A stretch of DNA of 64,000 nt. Origin: Adiantum capillus-veneris. Its lineage: Eukaryota; Streptophyta; Polypodiopsida; Polypodiales; Pteridaceae. A program made the position numbers and the translations under genes. The notes beneath the pieces were generated by a model. It saw only the letters and a program-made list of their open reading frames with translations. It was not told where the DNA came from and searched no databases. Positions 61,407 to 64,000 of the stretch are shown here, piece after piece (the stretch's first letter is position 1; each line of letters opens with the position of its first letter). The DNA lies in the NCBI GenBank assembly GCA_014529385.2, contig CM043960.1, positions 22,561,719 to 22,625,718 on the forward strand. Direction: 5' to 3'.

Positions 61407-62090
61407 ACCTCAAGTGCTTGCATCATGCCGGCCCCGAGAACACTTGGTCCCTAGGGCCCAAAATGTTGTTCAAACAACACCCTTTACCACCTCCAGTGCT
61501 AGGACCGCAACCACCACATCCAAGAATCACGTCTATGAATCAAGTGGGTTGTGAGTCATATATTGCTTGTTTGGAAGGCTGTGAGGAAGATATAGACCCT
61601 AATATTGCCTATGGGATTGATGGGCTTGAAGAACGTCCACAATACTACATGGAGGACTATTGGGGACAAGTCAAACCTGTCTATCAAGTAGCTGCTCTTG
61701 CTGCAAGAGGCCAAAATATCAATTACACTGCCAAGAGACCACCTCTTCAATGCTATGAGTGTGGAGCTCCACATTGTGTGGCTGAGTGTCCTATTAGGCT
61801 ACAAAAGAACACCACACTAAAGCAAACCAATCAAGCGAGCACGTCTACAATGCCGATACTCATGTGTAATCGATGTGGCATAGATCATTTGATTGCCCAA
61901 TGTTCGAATAATCCAAATGCATCCAAGATCACTCCATTAAACTTGTTTGAGGTTACCAAGGAGCCATCACAAAGTACACATGTGGTACTAGTAAATGTAC
62001 TCACACGATCGATGCTCCAAAAACAAAATTATATTCTTGAAGAAAGAGACATGGCATCAATTGCCCAATCTCAAAAGAAGAAGAAAACAT

Positions 62091-62900
62091 GAAGGAAGAG
62101 ATCACAAAAAGGAGCGAAGTCAGACCCCAGTTCAAAGACCAACATAGGGACTTGTGACGACCTCGTATATATGAACGACGCTAAAGAGGATTCTGATTCA
62201 GGTGAAACCATGGAGACCAAAATGACCACTAAGAAAGAAACCAACAAGGAAGATCATCATGAGCCACAATGGCTAGGACCCAAGAAGAAGATAGGAACTT
62301 ACCCAAACCCTACAGAGGAGATCAAGAGAGTCAAGCAATTAAGGAGTTTGGTAGAAGATACCCAAAGGGATCTAGAGCCAGCACCTATGCAGATCCAAAT
62401 TACAAAAACATTGTTCCCTACACAACAACAACCTCACAAAGTCCATAGACCCCTAGCCATACCTAATGTCATCCAAGAAGAAAATGACTTAAATTCATGG
62501 GAAAGTGGGCGTACTCACTTCTTGTTGGAAAGAACGTTTATAGAGGGACTACCTGACCCTATGGAAGAAATGGAGATTCCATCTTCCTCACGTCAAGGGA
62601 CTAAGGCCCAAAAGGTGCCGTTAAAAATTGCCAAATTGATGGATTTCATGGCTTCAGAAGTTAGAACCACCATCATGTCCAAACTGTATGGAGATCCTAA
62701 GCTATTCTTAGCTCTTCGAGCTTTCCTCAATGGAGAACTGAAGGTTGGGCTACCACAATTTGCACAGACGGATGGAACTAGGGAGATGCCAATAGAGGAG
62801 GAACACTTAGATCCACAACCCAACCTAGATGAGAACCCCGTTGTAGAAATACTTGTTAACAATTTGGGACAATACTTTGAGGGTATGAATCCAATGCAAC
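62091..62900 (+). pseudogene. element B Gag-protease spacer
   Basis: Frame 62171-62926 is open for 251 codons: acidic and Lys-rich, then Pro/Gln-rich, then KLYGDPKLFLALRAFLNGELKVGLP and an acidic tail. It matches element A at 10774-10001. No domain is recognised. Confidence 0.7.
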
Positions 62901-63240
62901 CATATCAATCACTACCAAGGGATTAATTGTGAAGGGAATCCTTGATGGTGGCACTGGGGTTAGCATTGTGACTAAAAATTGATGGGAAACTATGGGAAGA
63001 CCTCACCTTGGGACCACAACCATAGTAATAAAGATGGCCAATGGGTCTATTGTTAAACCTATTGGGATTCTAGAAGATCTCAAGTTCAAGGTCTTTGGAC
63101 ATAAAATAAGAAACACCTTTATTGTTATGGATTTCTACAAGCACACTATGGCATCTGAGATGATCTTAGGACGTCCTTTCATGAGGGAAGCAAAAATGGT
63201 GCATGACTGGTCTAAAAACCATGGCTACTTGTAGTTCCAA
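62901..63240 (+). pseudogene. element B upstream protease (Asp-Gly-Gly)
   Basis: KGILDGGTGVSIVTK carries the catalytic Asp in a D-G-G setting. After one stop or shift near 62980 come IKMANGSIVKPIGILEDLKF, TFIVMDFYKHTMASEMILGRPFM and VHDWSKNHGYL, the normal end of a retropepsin of this family. Better preserved than the A copy at 9622-10000. Confidence 0.8.
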
Positions 63241-64000
63241 GATTCAGTCATTCGAGTGGATCTTGTAATGATCGAGCACATCCTCTAGGAAACAGGTTTA
63301 TAATTGACCATAGATCTGACACCACAGTCCACTCGGCCCCATTGCAGTATTTTTACACATGTAAAATGGACACTGATGTTGGGGAAGATTCTCCTTATAT
63401 GGATGTTCTACCTGGGATGAGTGAGTCGGACAATGTGGATTGGGTCCACTTAGCAGCAACCATAGACACTTGGAGAAACAAGGGGACAACCTGGGTAACA
63501 TCTGAGGGGGATGAAATGCCACCACTCGTACCCTTAAATATGCTAGAAGCAAATGCATATAGCTTCTGCTGACCTACAAGATGAAGGTTTGACTAGCATT
63601 GGAACCAGTAGCGTCTCACAAGACTATAGCCCACACGATTTGGTGTCAGAATCATCAATTGAAATTGACTCTGAGGACGAATAATCTGAGTTAAATCTTA
63701 GTGCAAATGTGGGGACAAACCATTCAGGGCCCAATGGTACCCTAGATGACAATCTATCCAAGGGAGTAGAAGACACAAGTAGCGATTCATCTAGTGACTC
63801 TCACTAGAGATCAACCGTAATCAAAAATTAGACAAGAAGAGTAAGAGATATAAGAGACGACGTTATCAAGTAAATGTGCATGCTAGAATAAATGAAAAGA
63901 AATCTACCGCAGAATGGCTTAATTATATAGGGGCATGTGATGCTCATCAAAATTTGGTAGATAATTGGGGAGAATATCTTCAAAGCGTTATGTGGTGTAG
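63241..64000 (+). pseudogene. element B protease-RT linker, cut by window end
   Basis: Matches element A at 9599-9303 (DTDVGEDSPYMDVLPGM, DNVDWVHLAATIDTW), then continues as acidic Ser/Asp-rich and basic spacer to the end of the window. RT has not been reached. Confidence 0.7.

Overview
This window looks like repeat-rich nuclear DNA of a land plant. I see no intact host gene, rRNA, tRNA or CRISPR array. It is a graveyard of LTR retrotransposons (Ty3 and Ty1/copia), L1-type LINEs, gene fragments carried in repeats, and very long (GA)n/(CT)n, (GT)n and (TA)n tracts. Plant origin is supported by a primer-binding site matching plant tRNA-Asp, initiator-Met primer-binding sites, chromodomain Ty3 elements and fragments of plant-type protein phosphatase 7 (PP7). 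The coiled-coil, zinc-knuckle-free LINE ORF1 and the repeat style make a fern or other non-flowering vascular plant a reasonable guess, but that is only a guess.

Layout. 1-1542: unassigned flank. 1543-15283: element A, a 13.7-kb Ty3 retrotransposon on the minus strand, with a diverged fragment of another element's LTR at 3527-4749. 15284-21190: tandem repeats, a copia relic and a 148-bp foldback hairpin. 21190-22140: repeat R copy 1, carrying a PP7 fragment. 22141 to about 27130: element C, a truncated chromovirus and its 3' LTR. 28948-29536: a solo LTR of the A/B family with a perfect 5-bp target duplication. 31121-35105: element E, a copia element without its 3' end. 37281-38475 and 42196-47876: two copies of a PP7 fragment-(GA)n-ribosomal protein eL24 pseudogene module. 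The second copy is split by a near full-length LINE at 42733-47330. 40161-42190: repeat R copy 2, inverted and split by a 5'-truncated LINE. 48193-55471: element D, a second chromovirus. 55868-64000: element B, a plus-strand relative of A that runs off the window. Its gag is split by a 1.8-kb non-autonomous LTR element F (59603-61406) with a perfect 5-bp target duplication.

Relationships. A, B and the solo LTR are one family (LTR about 589 bp). The family has an unusually long multi-knuckle Gag, a protease of the Asp-Gly-Gly type, then RT, RNase H and integrase. In A, the frame continues past integrase into a second retropepsin-like domain with a canonical Asp-Thr-Gly and a tail of repeated Trp-Val/Ile-Pro-Lys motifs. 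That downstream protease-like module is the most interesting feature seen here. All coding regions carry stops or frameshifts; the LINE at 42733-47330 is the best preserved element.
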